The notes below the pieces were generated by a model. It was given only the letters and a program-made list of their open reading frames with translations. It was not told where the DNA came from and made no database searches. A stretch of 64,000 nt of DNA from VAXT01 sp963728535 (lineage in GTDB: Bacteria > Actinomycetota > Thermoleophilia > Gaiellales > Gaiellaceae), in contig CAVSKK010000001.1 of the NCBI GenBank assembly GCA_963728535.1, positions 2,542,001 through 2,606,000 of the forward strand, in the 5' to 3' direction. A program made the translations under genes and the position numbers. Each line of letters opens with the position of its first letter. Positions within the stretch are counted from its first letter, which is position 1. Below, piece by piece: positions 23,163 to 33,100 of the stretch.

Positions 23163-24523
23163 TGCCCGGACGGATCTCGTCAGGAGGTGGTCTTCGCCGC
23201 AGGCTGACGATCGCGTTCACGCTCGCGGTCGGCGCCTCGGCCGCAGTGCTCGCCGCCGGGTCGTACTTCGTCGTCCGGCACAACCTCATGTCGGACTCGG
23301 TCGACTCGGCTGTCAGCCAGGTTCGCCGGAACCTCGTCATCGCGCCGGGGTACCTCCAGCGGGGCGGTCCGGACGCACTGCTCGAGGTCTACCTGGGCCG
23401 CGGGGACTTCGAAACCGTGGGGGTCTACCGTGCGCGTCCGTTCGAGTCGAGCTTCTCCGTGAGCATCCAGCAGGTGCCGACCGAGCTGCGGCGGCTCGTC
23501 AAAGACGGCGAGCTCGGTTACGCGCGCAAGACGGTGGCGGGCACGCACTACCTCGTCGTGGGCGGGCCTGCCGGCCGCGGTACGGAGCTCTACTTCTTCT
23601 TCTCGGAGCAGGACCTCCGCCACGAGCTCGCGCAGCTCCGAGACATCCTGCTCGTCGGGGTCGGGATCCTCATGCTGGTCGCGGCGTTCGTCGGCGCGCT
23701 CCTTGCGCGCAGCACGTTACGACCCGTCGCGCAGGCAAGCGAGGCGGCGCGCTCACTCGCCGAGGGGTTGCTCGAGACGCGGCTACCCGTCGAGGGGCGA
23801 GACGAGTTCGGCGTCTGGGCGCAGTCCTTCAACGAGATGGCGGCGGCGCTCGAGGGAAAGATCTCGGCACTGTCCGCCGCCCAGGCCCGTGAACGGCGCT
23901 TCACGGCCGATGTCGCCCACGAGCTGCGCACGCCGTTGACGGCGCTCGTCGGCGAGGCCTCGCTGCTCGCCGAGCATCTCGAGGGGATGCCGGTCGAGTC
24001 CCGGCGGCCCGCGGAGCTTCTGATCGCGGACGTGGGGCGCCTGCGGCGGCTGGTCGAGAACCTGATGGCGATCTCGCGCTTCGACGCCGGCCACGAGAGC
24101 ATCCAGGCTGAGACCGTCGACCTCGCCGCACTCGTCTCGGCCACGGTTCAGGCGCGTGGCTGGGACGGCCGTGTCCACCTCGCCGTGGAGGAGGTCGTGA
24201 TCACGAGCGACCCGCGCCGGCTCGAGGGGATCGTCGCCAACCTGGTCGGGAACGCGCTCGAGCACGGCGGCGACTCTGTCGCGGTTCGCGTCGGCCGCGA
24301 AGGCAACGGCGCCGTCGTCGAAGTGGCCGACGACGGCCCGGGGATCGCGCCGGAGCACCTGCCCCACCTCTTCGAACGCTTCTACAAGGCCGATCCCGCC
24401 CGGTCGAGCGGCGGAACCGGGCTCGGCCTGGCGATCGCGCAGGAGAACGCTCGCCTGCTCGGCGGGCGGATCGAGGTCTGGAGCGCCGTCGGCCAGGGCG
24501 CTCGCTTCACGCTTCGACTGTGA
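23162..24523 (+). CDS. Membrane sensor histidine kinase
   Basis: The kinase has 453 residues. Membrane segments at about 15-36 and 165-185 flank a sensor domain of about 125 residues that ends near GRGTELYFFFSEQDL. HAMP, HisKA (FTADVAHELRTPLTALVGE) and ATPase domains follow, with N box (NLVGNALEHGG), DDGPGIAPEHLP and GTGLGLAIAQ. It is co-translated with the preceding regulator. The sensor has no family I recognise, so the stimulus is unknown. Confidence 0.93.
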   Translation: MPGRISSGGGLRRRLTIAFTLAVGASAAVLAAGSYFVVRHNLMSDSVDSAVSQVRRNLVIAPGYLQRGGPDALLEVYLGRGDFETVGVYRARPFESSFSVSIQQVPTELRRLVKDGELGYARKTVAGTHYLVVGGPAGRGTELYFFFSEQDLRHELAQLRDILLVGVGILMLVAAFVGALLARSTLRPVAQASEAARSLAEGLLETRLPVEGRDEFGVWAQSFNEMAAALEGKISALSAAQARERRFTADVAHELRTPLTALVGEASLLAEHLEGMPVESRRPAELLIADVGRLRRLVENLMAISRFDAGHESIQAETVDLAALVSATVQARGWDGRVHLAVEEVVITSDPRRLEGIVANLVGNALEHGGDSVAVRVGREGNGAVVEVADDGPGIAPEHLPHLFERFYKADPARSSGGTGLGLAIAQENARLLGGRIEVWSAVGQGARFTLRL

Positions 24524-24636
24524 CAGAACCGTTACACGCCGGTGACCGGAGCGTTTCGCGCGGCGAGCACGATGGGGTGCGTCCCCGAAGAGAAGGAGAC
24601 CGCCCTGAGCGGCCACAATAGAGAGAGGAGTCCCTC

Positions 24637-25521
24637 GTGAAGAGCGCGCTCATAGTCGCAAGTCTCGTCGTTCTCGGCGGCTCGCTCGGCGTCATCTTCG
24701 CCAGCAGCCGCGAGCCGGAGGCAGCCGTCTCTCTGGGCCCGGCGCCGAAGCCGAACGCCATCGCCTCGACGACCGGCTCGGACACGACGCTGCCCGCTCC
24801 GGCCTCACTCGAGGTCTGGTTCGCCCGCGGCGAGAAGCTCGTGCGGGTGCGGCGGACGCACGAGGCGACGCTCCGTGTGGCAACCGCGGCGATCGAAGCG
24901 CTCCTCGAGGGCCCCACGCCGGCCGAGGATGCGTCCGGCATCCAGAGCGCGATCCCCGACGGCACGCGTCTGCTTGGAATCTCGATCGACCGCGGGGTCG
25001 CGACGATCGACCTCACCTCGGAGTACCAGTCCGGTGGAGGCTCCCAGTCGATGCAGGTCCGCCTCGGCCAGGTCGTCTACACGCTGACGCAGTTCCCCAC
25101 GGTGCGGAAGGTCAGCTTCAGGCTCGACGGCACGCCCGTGAACGTCTTCTCCAGCGAAGGGATCGTCCTCTCGCATCCGGTCGGCCGCGGCGACTACAAG
25201 GATCTCCTCCCGGTCATCGTCGTCTCCCAGCCGGCCCGGGGATCGCGAGTGACCAGCCCTGTGACCGTCGCGGGGAGCGCGAATGTCTTCGAGGCCAACG
25301 TGACCGTCAAGGTGCTCGACGCCGATGGCCGCGTGGTCGGCAGCACGTTCACGACGGCGAGTTGCGGCACGGGCTGCCGTGGGACGTACTCGGTGGACGT
25401 GCGCTTCCGCACTGCTCGCGAGCAGCGCGGGACGATCGTCGTCTCGGACGACGACGCCGCCGGCGTCGGCAAGCCGCCTCACGAGGTGCGGGTCCCGGTC
25501 GTTCTCGTCCCGCCCGGCTAG
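24637..25521 (+). CDS. GerMN-domain protein with Gmad2-like C-terminal domain
   Basis: The product has 294 residues with an N-terminal membrane anchor or signal (LIVASLVVLGGSLGVIFASS, no lipobox Cys). A GerMN domain spans about 55-165 (LEVWFARGEKLVRVRR, ALLEGPTPAEDASG, SEYQSGGGSQSMQVRLGQVVYTLTQFP). A Gmad2/Big-like domain follows (about 190-290) with VVSQPARGSRVTSPVTVAGSA. Proteins of this type often sit next to actinobacterial kinase/regulator pairs (compare LpqB with MtrAB). The GTG at 24637 follows GAGAGAGGAG. A role as accessory to the kinase or in wall assembly is inferred from context. Confidence 0.85.
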   Translation: MKSALIVASLVVLGGSLGVIFASSREPEAAVSLGPAPKPNAIASTTGSDTTLPAPASLEVWFARGEKLVRVRRTHEATLRVATAAIEALLEGPTPAEDASGIQSAIPDGTRLLGISIDRGVATIDLTSEYQSGGGSQSMQVRLGQVVYTLTQFPTVRKVSFRLDGTPVNVFSSEGIVLSHPVGRGDYKDLLPVIVVSQPARGSRVTSPVTVAGSANVFEANVTVKVLDADGRVVGSTFTTASCGTGCRGTYSVDVRFRTAREQRGTIVVSDDDAAGVGKPPHEVRVPVVLVPPG

Positions 25522-25554
25522 GCGGCAGGCCCAGCAACCAAAGATTTAACGTTT

Positions 25555-25582
25555 CCGGCGTCCCCCGATCGAGGGGCGCCGG
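25555..25582 (+). terminator. Hairpin after the regulator-kinase-GerMN operon
   Basis: CCGGCG then CCCC (25555-25566) pairs with GGGG then CGCCGG (25573-25582), with one bulged T, around GATCGA. It lies 33 bases past the stop. The following 180 bases up to the DUF3494 gene hold another stem (GAGCCC/GGGCTC, about 25648-25672) but no recognised riboswitch or promoter. Confidence 0.6.
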
Positions 25583-25762
25583 CTACGCCAATCCGCCCGG
25601 ATGCCGAACTCACTCATGCGGAGCCTAACCCTCCGGTTCCGCAGCGCAGAGCCCACAGCAGAATGCGGGCTCACGAACGATCCGCCCTCAGTAACACAGG
25701 TCGGAGAAGGTCGCCGACTGCACCTCCCTGGTTGGTGATGACCGCTGATGGAAGGATCAAAA

Positions 25763-26725
25763 GTGAAGCTTTTCAAGCACCGTGCGGGTGCAAGACACTC
25801 GCGCTCCGTCGCACCGCCGGCCGTTGGGCTGTTCCTGCTCGCGCTGCTGGCGATGCTCACGTTTGCAGGCAGCGCCCTGTCTGCCCAGGCGACCGTCCCC
25901 CTCGGAGATGCCGAGTCCTTTGGCGCGCTTTCGTTCACCGCGATGACGAACTCCGGCCAGAACACCGTGGTCTACGGCGACATCGGTTCGTCGACCTCGA
26001 TCCACGCGGGCGTGACTCACCCCGGATACGGCGCGTACGGCGCCGGGTCTCCGCAGTTGTTCAACGCTCAGGCCAGCCTCCTCACGGCGTACGGCTTCGC
26101 CGAGGCGCAGGCTCCGAACAAGCCCACGATCACCGGCGCCAACCTCGCCGGCATGACGCTCACCCCGGGCGTCTACAACTCGACTTCGGGCATCCTGATC
26201 AGCGGCCCGATCGCGCTGACGCTCGACGGAGGTGGCGACCCGAACTCGGTCTTCATCTTCCAGGCCGCAAGTAGCGGAAACCTGACCGTCGACCCGACGT
26301 CCTCGATCAGGTACCAGAATGGAGCGCAGCCGTGCAACGTCTTCTGGAAGGTCAATTCGGCTTTCCTCAAGAACACGGACCAGAACTTCATCGGGACGAT
26401 CCTCGCCCTGACGCAGATCACGCTCACCGAGGGCATCACGGTTTACGGCAGGGTCCTGGCACGCAATGCCGACGTCACCTTCATTCACGACGTCGTGAAC
26501 ACGCCCACCTGCTCGCAAACGCCGGGCTCGGGACCGCCCCCGCCAGGTGGCCCTCCGCCGCCAGGTGGTCCTCCCCCGCCGGTCACGCCACCGCCTGGCA
26601 CGACGCCGCCGCCGGGAACAACGCCCCCGCCGGGCGCCGAGAAGAAGCCGGTACCGCCCGGGAAGAGAAGGACACCGCGGCCAAGGCCGAAGCCCCCAGT
26701 GCGCTCCTTCGGTCTGACCGGTTGA
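25763..26725 (+). CDS. Secreted DUF3494 ice-binding-like protein with proline-rich tail
   Basis: A signal peptide (residues about 15-43) precedes a DUF3494 beta-solenoid domain (about 45-240). Typical motifs are PLGDAESFGALSFTAMTNSG, VVYGDIGSS, LTPGVYNSTSGILISGPIAL, FIFQAASSGNLTV and CNVFWKVNSA. The domain binds ice in some organisms but is often an adhesin or matrix protein elsewhere. The last 70 residues are PPPPGG/PPPGTT repeats ending in a basic KRRTPRPRPKPP stretch, likely wall-spanning. GTG at 25763 lies six bases after GGAAGGA. An ATG at 25748 is the alternative. The stop overlaps the next start (TTGA). Confidence 0.85.
   Translation: MKLFKHRAGARHSRSVAPPAVGLFLLALLAMLTFAGSALSAQATVPLGDAESFGALSFTAMTNSGQNTVVYGDIGSSTSIHAGVTHPGYGAYGAGSPQLFNAQASLLTAYGFAEAQAPNKPTITGANLAGMTLTPGVYNSTSGILISGPIALTLDGGGDPNSVFIFQAASSGNLTVDPTSSIRYQNGAQPCNVFWKVNSAFLKNTDQNFIGTILALTQITLTEGITVYGRVLARNADVTFIHDVVNTPTCSQTPGSGPPPPGGPPPPGGPPPPVTPPPGTTPPPGTTPPPGAEKKPVPPGKRRTPRPRPKPPVRSFGLTG
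26530..26641 (+). repeat. Coding tandem repeats for PPPPGG and PPPGTT units
   Basis: About 110 bases of imperfect short repeats (CCGCCAGGTGG and CCGCCGGGAACAACG type) encode the proline-rich tail of the DUF3494 protein. Such repeats vary in copy number and can be misassembled. Confidence 0.7.
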
Positions 26726-27507
26726 CCATCACCGGCTTGAGAGATTGGCTTCGAGCGGACGGTAACCCCGTCCGCTCGTTGCCCGTCCCGCTTGCATCTC
26801 TTGCCGTCATCTCCTTTGCGGGGCTGGCACTGCTCGCGACGTCCGCTCAGGCGGCGCCGGAGAGGGCCATGGGGCCCACTGCCGTCAAGCCGAGCCAGAT
26901 GCTCGTGACTATGTTCGCCCCGCACAGAGCGCTTTCGAAGCCGGCCAAGGGGTCGGCGTTCCGCGCGCTCGTGCCGGCACGACAGCCGATCACAGACGTC
27001 CGGACCGTCCTTCCCGTGCTTGCCCAGCGGACCGGCCGCGGCGGGCTTCGGTGGCTGCGCGTCAGGCTCTCTGGGCGCCCGAACGGAAGAACGGGCTGGA
27101 TCAGGCGACAGGCGACCCTCGTGTCGCGGACGAAGTGGCACATCGTCATCAACACGTCCTCGCGGCGCGTGACCGCCTACTGGCACGGACGGCGAGTTCG
27201 AGTGTTCAGGGCGATCGTCGGTAACCCGTCGACGCCGACCCCGCAAGGCAAGTTCTTCGTCGAAGAATCGCTCAAGCTGTCGCGCCGCGCCGTTGGGGCT
27301 CCTTTCGCACTCGCGTTGAGCGCCCGGTCGACCGTGTATCAGGAGTTCGCCGGCGGCCCGGGCCAGATCGCTCTGCACGGCTTGAACAACGTCGGCGGCA
27401 CGCTCGGCACAGCGGTCTCTCACGGCTGCGTGCGTCTGAACACTGCGGGCATGAAATGGCTGGCGAAGCGGATTGCCCCCGGCATCCCGGTAACGATCAC
27501 GCAGTAA
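26722..27507 (+). CDS. Secreted L,D-transpeptidase (YkuD domain)
   Basis: The start is most likely TTG at 26722, which overlaps the upstream TGA as TTGA and gives 261 residues. A membrane or signal segment (PVPLASLAVISFAGLALLATSAQA) is followed by an SH3-like region with WLRVRLSGRPNGRTGWIRR. The YkuD domain then begins with WHIVINTSSRRVTAYWHGRRV and carries the catalytic IALHGLNNVGGTLGTAVSHGCVRL with His and Cys. It forms 3-3 cross-links in peptidoglycan or attaches proteins. Coupling to the ice-binding-like protein suggests the two are made together, perhaps for display at the wall. Confidence 0.9.
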   Translation: MTITGLRDWLRADGNPVRSLPVPLASLAVISFAGLALLATSAQAAPERAMGPTAVKPSQMLVTMFAPHRALSKPAKGSAFRALVPARQPITDVRTVLPVLAQRTGRGGLRWLRVRLSGRPNGRTGWIRRQATLVSRTKWHIVINTSSRRVTAYWHGRRVRVFRAIVGNPSTPTPQGKFFVEESLKLSRRAVGAPFALALSARSTVYQEFAGGPGQIALHGLNNVGGTLGTAVSHGCVRLNTAGMKWLAKRIAPGIPVTITQ

Positions 27508-27558
27508 CCGCTCTTGGCTTAACGTTCCGCCATCCGCGCGGGTAGAGCCAGGAGACCA

Positions 27559-28173
27559 GTGCCGCAAGGCAGCCGGGGCCGGATGGCTACAGCCGTCGTC
27601 GCCGTAGGCATCGCGCTGATCGCGGCCTCCCCGGCCTGGGCCCACGACACGAAGCCGGTCGGTCAGCTCCGGATCTCCTTTGGCTGGGGCGATGAGCCGC
27701 CCTTCACAGGCGTGAAGAACTTTGTCGAGGTCGAGGTCGCCGATGCCGCCGGACGGCCGATCGCGGATCTGCATGGAGAGATACGGGCTGAGGTCTCTTT
27801 CGGCGACCAGCGGGTCGAGCTGCCGCTGGTGCCGGACGAAGAGCCCGGCCGGTTCAGCGCCGCCCTGATCCCGACTCGCCCCGGCACCTACGCGTTCCGC
27901 ATCACCGGAAACGTGCGGGGTCGTGCGGTCGATGTGGGCGCCACCTGCTCGGACCAGACCTTTGAGTGCGTCTCGGATGCCACGGAGGTCCAGTTCCCGG
28001 CCAAGGATCCCTCGGCGAGCCAGCTGGCCGACCGGCTGACTCGAGAGCTCCCTCGGGCATCCGACGAGGCAACCGAGGCACGGCAGCTTGCTATTGCCGC
28101 CCTTGCCGTCGCGTTGCTGGCTCTGGCGGCTGCGATCGGCTTCGGTTTCAGAAACGCTCGGAAGCGAGGCTGA
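27559..28173 (+). CDS. Secreted FixH/YtkA-like protein with C-terminal membrane anchor
   Basis: This 204-residue protein has a signal peptide (GRMATAVVAVGIALIAASPAWA) with mature His-Asp-Thr at the cleavage point, a beta-rich domain (about 35-130) and a C-terminal membrane segment (AIAALAVALLALAAAIGFGF) with a short basic tail. The VEVADAAGRPIADLHGEIRAEVSFG pattern resembles YtkA/FixH-type domains often linked to copper proteins. It lies one base before the CopC-CopD gene, clearly in the same operon. The GTG at 27559 follows CCAGGAGA. A periplasmic copper-delivery role is inferred from the neighbour only. Confidence 0.7.
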   Translation: MPQGSRGRMATAVVAVGIALIAASPAWAHDTKPVGQLRISFGWGDEPPFTGVKNFVEVEVADAAGRPIADLHGEIRAEVSFGDQRVELPLVPDEEPGRFSAALIPTRPGTYAFRITGNVRGRAVDVGATCSDQTFECVSDATEVQFPAKDPSASQLADRLTRELPRASDEATEARQLAIAALAVALLALAAAIGFGFRNARKRG

Positions 28174-28174
28174 A

Positions 28175-30130
28175 GTGCCACGTCTGAGCGCCGTCGTCGG
28201 CCTGCTCGCCGTGCTCTTTTTCGGGCTCGCTGCAGACGGCTGGGCGCATGCGGGGCTCCAGCGGTCCGATCCGGCCGCCGGGACGAGGCTGGGGGCGACG
28301 CCGGCAACCGTGCGCCTCACCCTGTCGGAGCAGCCGCAGGCCTCTCTCTCGGAGATCCATGTCGTCGACACGAACGGAGCGTCGTTCGACGCTGGCCCTG
28401 TGCAGGCCGTTAGCGGCGACCCGCTCTCTCTCAGCGCACGCGTGCGGCCTCTTCCCCGCGGCGTCTACACGGTGAACTGGCGGGTCGTCTCGGCGATCGA
28501 CGGGCACGCGACCGCGGGTGGGTACTCGTTCGGTGTGCTGGTCTCGCCACAACCTGGGCTCGTCGTTGCCGAGGCATCGACTTCGACCCCCGCGGCCTCC
28601 CGGCTCGAGGTGCTCGCGCGCTGGATCCTCATTGGCGGCCTCGTTGCGTTGCTCGGCGCAGCCGCCGCCGGCGTCGCGCGGTTTGGCGGAGGGAAGGAGC
28701 TCGTGCTCGGCGCGGCGGCCTGGAGCGTCTCGGTTGTCGGTCTTCTGCTGCTCGCAGTCGTCCAGCGCCGCATCGCAAAAGCCTCGTTCTCAGAGCTCTT
28801 CGACACGCCGGTCGGGCGGGCGCTGGGCTGGCGCGCGTTGGCCCTTTGCGCCGCCGGAATAGCACTGATACTCGCTCACGGCGGGTCGGGGCGCACTCGG
28901 TGGCTCGCGCTGTGGGGAGTTGGCCTCGCGACGATGGCCGCAATGGCTGTTCACGTCGACGCCGGCCATGCTGCTGCGGGCGCCTCGCGCAGCACCGTGC
29001 GCATCGCCGAGCAGTGGGCCCACTTCGCCGCCGTCGGCATCTGGCTCGGCGGCCTGCTTGCGCTGCTCGTTGGGATCCGCGGCGCGCCGTCGAGCGCAAA
29101 GGCGGCTGCGGTTCGCCGCTTTTCGACGATCGCCGCGTTCGCGCTGGTCGTCGTGGTGGGGACGGGAGTCCTCCGCGCGTTGAACGAGCTCTCCTCGTGG
29201 GGTGAGCTGTTCTCGACCGGATACGGCCGGGCGGTCCTGGCCAAGGTCGCACTGTTGCTCGCGATCGCAGTGTTCGGGGCGCTCAACCGCTTCCGGAGCG
29301 TGCCCGCTGCCGCGGTGAACCTGCGCCCGCTACGACAGAGGGCAAGCGGAGAGTTGGCGCTGACCGCCGTCGCACTCTTCGCTGCGGCGGTGCTCGGGAG
29401 CCTGGCGCCGCCCGCGGCCAGCCGGGCGGCCGCTCCGCCGGGGCTCACGGTCTCGGGTGCGGACTTCGGCACGACGACGCGGGTCGAGCTGACGACGGCG
29501 TCGGACCAGCCCGGCCCCAACCGCTTCGTCGCCGAGGTCGTCGATTACGACTCGAAGGATCCCGTGCAGGCCCGTCGCGTGAGCCTGCGGTTTACTCCCC
29601 TCGACGATCCCGGCGTCGCAGCGACGAGCCTCAGGCTGCGGGCCGCTCCCGACGGTTCCTATGCCGGCTCGGGCGCGAACATCGCCTTCGAGGGCAGATG
29701 GGGAGTGACCATGCTGGTCGAAAGGAGCGGCGGCGACTCGGTCGAGATCCCGCTCGAGCTCGATACGCGGACGCCGCCGCAGAGCGTCTCGATCGAGCGC
29801 ATTCCGGGCCAGGCCCCCCACTACCAGGTCGAGGTGGCCGAGGCGGGATTCGTGCAGTTCTCACCGCGCCCGGAGCGAGTCGGCCTCAGCAAGATGGACA
29901 TCGGCTTCTTCGACTTCCTCGGCGGCGAACGACGTATCGGGAAACTCGTCCTCACCGCTGCCGAAGGCGACGGCCCAACGCGTCAGGTGCCCGCCCGGCG
30001 GCTGGGCCCGGGACGTTTCGTGGCCACCGTCGAGCTCGGGGCCGGCAGCAACACGCTGACGGCCGTGGCGAGGACCGTGGATGGAACGCGCGTGCGAGCC
30101 GCGGTCGACATCGACGTCCCGGATGAATGA
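28175..30130 (+). CDS. CopC-CopD fusion copper transport protein with extra C-terminal domain
   Basis: The 651-residue product has three parts. A signal peptide ends in AHAGLQRSDPAAG, giving the mature N-terminal His, and a CopC domain follows to about residue 125 with the second His in DGHATAGGYSFGV. A CopD membrane domain (about 140-430, eight hydrophobic segments) contains ALVVHVDAGHAAAG-like and AEQWAHFAAVGIWLGGL motifs. A C-terminal extracytoplasmic beta-rich region (about 440-651) resembles the upstream FixH/YtkA-like protein. It probably moves copper across the membrane, feeding nearby multicopper oxidases. The GTG at 28175 is 1 base after the previous stop. Confidence 0.88.
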   Translation: MPRLSAVVGLLAVLFFGLAADGWAHAGLQRSDPAAGTRLGATPATVRLTLSEQPQASLSEIHVVDTNGASFDAGPVQAVSGDPLSLSARVRPLPRGVYTVNWRVVSAIDGHATAGGYSFGVLVSPQPGLVVAEASTSTPAASRLEVLARWILIGGLVALLGAAAAGVARFGGGKELVLGAAAWSVSVVGLLLLAVVQRRIAKASFSELFDTPVGRALGWRALALCAAGIALILAHGGSGRTRWLALWGVGLATMAAMAVHVDAGHAAAGASRSTVRIAEQWAHFAAVGIWLGGLLALLVGIRGAPSSAKAAAVRRFSTIAAFALVVVVGTGVLRALNELSSWGELFSTGYGRAVLAKVALLLAIAVFGALNRFRSVPAAAVNLRPLRQRASGELALTAVALFAAAVLGSLAPPAASRAAAPPGLTVSGADFGTTTRVELTTASDQPGPNRFVAEVVDYDSKDPVQARRVSLRFTPLDDPGVAATSLRLRAAPDGSYAGSGANIAFEGRWGVTMLVERSGGDSVEIPLELDTRTPPQSVSIERIPGQAPHYQVEVAEAGFVQFSPRPERVGLSKMDIGFFDFLGGERRIGKLVLTAAEGDGPTRQVPARRLGPGRFVATVELGAGSNTLTAVARTVDGTRVRAAVDIDVPDE

Positions 30131-30131
30131 A

Positions 30132-30168
30132 GGGACGGGGCCGACAGAAACCGGCCCCGTCCCTTTCT
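30132..30168. terminator. Strong bidirectional terminator between copD fusion and oxidase genes
   Basis: GGGACGGGGCCG (30132-30143) pairs perfectly with CGGCCCCGTCCC (30152-30163) around ACAGAAAC, then TTTCT follows. It lies in the 43-base gap between convergent genes. Confidence 0.88.
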
Positions 30169-30173
30169 ACGAG

Positions 30174-33100
30174 CTAGGCCTTGTTGTCGTTGACCCTTTG
30201 CAGCAGCGAGCGCTGGTCCTTGAGCTGATTCTTCGTCGAGAGCGGGTTGTTGCGGATCGCCTCCGCGTTCGTCATCACCGTGGCGAACGGTGTGTCAGCG
30301 ATGTGGTCGTTGTTTGTATCGATCAGCTGAGCGAGGCTGAGGCCGCCGTTGGCGAAGTTGAGCCAGGCGGCGAGCAGCTCCTGATCGAGCTCACGGATCT
30401 CGGTCGTCAGGAAGTCCGGCTCCTTGTGCCTGAGCACGACCAGTGCAGCGGTGATTGTCGAGGCGTCTCGCGTCTCGTTGAAGACGTTGCTCGCGTAGGC
30501 AGCGATCGCCAGGTAGCAGTTCAGCTCGGCGTCGGTGAACTGCGAGAGATCGCGATGGTTGAACTCCTCCTTCCACTGGTCCGACTTCATCGCGGCGAGA
30601 GCATTGCCGCCGACGATCACCTTGACCGTGTCCGTCGGCGAGAGACCGCTGTCGTCGTCGGCCGAGGAGAAGGCAGTCGTGTACAGGCAGGCGTCGCCGA
30701 ACGTATGCGACTGGTTGTCGGTGACGTCGCGCGGGTTGTTCGTCGGGCTCGGATCGGGATCCGGGTTGAAGCCGGCATCGTTGAGGTACAGCGTCGCGGT
30801 GTCCGGCGTCGCGTCGCCCCAGTCCCACGTGGCGAGGAGATCGTCGCTGCCCGGGTCCTGGGTGCGGCCGCTGAAGTCGGTCGGCACGCCGGCCTCGGCG
30901 ACGATCGTCGGGATCCCGTTGATCAGCACGGCCGACGACTCGTCGATGGTGGCGGTCGGCGGGACGTTGCCCACGGTGACCGTGCTGGAATCGGTGTCGG
31001 AAGCGGCGGACGGATCGGTCACCTTCACCGAGATGGTGAACGAGCCGTCGTCGCCGGGCGTGAACGTCGGGCTCACTCCGGTCGCGTCGTCGAACAGCCC
31101 GTCGTTGTCGAGGTCCCAGTCGTACGTCAGTGCGTCCCCGTTCGGGTCGGTCGATCCGGTTGCGTTGAGGGCGACGCCGGTGCCCTCGTCCGTGGCGTAC
31201 GGGCCGTCTGCATCCGCAGTCGGCGGCTGGTTTGTGACCAGCTGCCGGAACACGGCCTGATCCTTGTGACCATTTGTGTCCGTGGCAGTGATGTAGACGA
31301 ATTCGCTCGTCATCGCCGTGTGAGTCCAGCTCCAGGTTCCTCCGCCTTCGTCCGTGACGGTTCCTACGGAGGCGGAGAGCGTCACGGCGTCGCCGTCGGG
31401 ATCGCTGAAGGTGCCGGTCATCGTGGCCATGTCGCCCGGAGAGACCTCGGCCGTTTCCGTGTCGTTCGCGTTGACGTAGGGCTTCTCGTTTCCGTTCGCA
31501 TCGGTGACGACGAGCTCGCCGAGCATGCCGAGCGTGGCGTGAAAGAAGATGTGGCAGTGGAAGACCCAGCGGCCGAGAGCGCCGCCGGTGGTGGTGCCGT
31601 CGGCGAGTGTCCGCTCGGTGAGATGGATCCTGAAGGTCAGCGTGTACCCCGGTGGGATGTCGATGTTGTCCCTGAACTCGGCGTAGGGCCACGTATAGGT
31701 CGGGTTTGACGCCTTCGTGAGCGAGATCGGCTGCATCGAGAAGCCGTGGAGGTGGTACGGGTGGTGCGCGGCGGTCGTGTTGGTGACCTCCAGCTGGAGG
31801 ATGTCGCCGACTGCCGCGTAGCGGGTCGAGCCGAGATGATCGGCGTCGGCGTAGTCGCCGGTCACGTCATGTGTTCCGAAGATGCCGTTGATCCCGAGCG
31901 GGCCAGGGGCGGCCTGCCCGAGCTTGATCTGCGGATCGTCCGCCAGGCTCAGGCCGAGCTTCGTTGGCATGAAGCCGTCCGGGTCGAGCAGCCCTCCGGT
32001 GGCCCCGGGAATTACCTCGAGCGGCGTGCCCAGCGAAGCGATTGGAGTGCCGTCACCGATCGTGTAGGAGCCGGCCGAGCCGGTGATGTTCAGGTTCATG
32101 ATCGGGACCGTCGGCGTATGCGTCCACCCGTTCGGATGTCCCTGGCCGCCGCCTGTGCGCTGGTAGTCCTCGGTCCAGAGCGTCGCTGCGCCGGAGGATC
32201 CAGGTGGGATCGCGGCGACCACGTCTGCGCGGGTGCCGGGCGGGAGCACGATCTCGCCGAGGTTGTACTTCGTGTTGAAGACGCCTGACGGCGGAGGAAG
32301 CGTCGCGTTGCCTTCGACCACCGCGCTGTCGAGCAGTCCGCCCTCGCCGCCCACGCGCACGAGGGGAATGATCGGGTCGCCCGGGTCGGGCCCGTCGGTT
32401 AGACGGAGGCGCATGTACCGGGTCGTCGCGGCGTTGATGAGCGGGAGCCGCAGCCCTTCGCCCGGAGCGATGTCGACCGAAGAGCTGCCCACGGTCTTCC
32501 CGTTGGTCAGAACGGTCTGCCCCTCGTTGATGATCGTGCCCGCCCCGCCGTCGTGGATCTGGATGGCCGGGATGTCTCCCGCCTGGTAGGTCGTGCCTGC
32601 GGGGAGGTCGTCGCCGTTCTCGTCGATCGGGTTGGTCTCGCAGATGTCCATTGGAGACGGCCCGTTCTGGAGGGGCAGCGGGCCGCCGCCAATCCACGGC
32701 AACGTGCTCGGCACCGGGTAGTTCTGGGTGTCGTTCGCGGATGGGTCGCCGCCGCTCGCCGGCGCCTTGCAGACCGTCGTGTCGCTGAGCACCAGCGGGT
32801 ACGTGTTCGCCGCTGACGGCAGGTTGACCGCGGCGGCGGCCTCGTTCGGGTCGGTGACGAGAATCAGCCCGTACAGGCCCTTGAACACCTGGTTGGTCGA
32901 GGAGTGGTGGTGCGGGTGGTACCAGTAGATCCCCGGGCGCGTGATCTTGAACTTGTAGAGGAACGTTCCACCGGCCGGCACCTGGTTCTGTGTGAACGGC
33001 GTCCCGTCCATCGCGTTCCCGAGCTCGATGCCATGCCAGTGGATGCCGGTGATGGTGGACATGTCGTTCTCGAAATGGACGATCACCGTGTCGCCGACGT

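Noticed and set aside
25583..25762. Possible riboswitch before the ice-binding-like gene, such as a c-di-AMP or c-di-GMP element
   Set aside because: Hairpins are present, but I could not match the conserved core strings of either class. A covariance-model search would decide it.
26530..26641. Candidate CRISPR-like or tandem DNA repeat
   Set aside because: The periodicity follows codons for a proline-rich protein tail and has no spacers.
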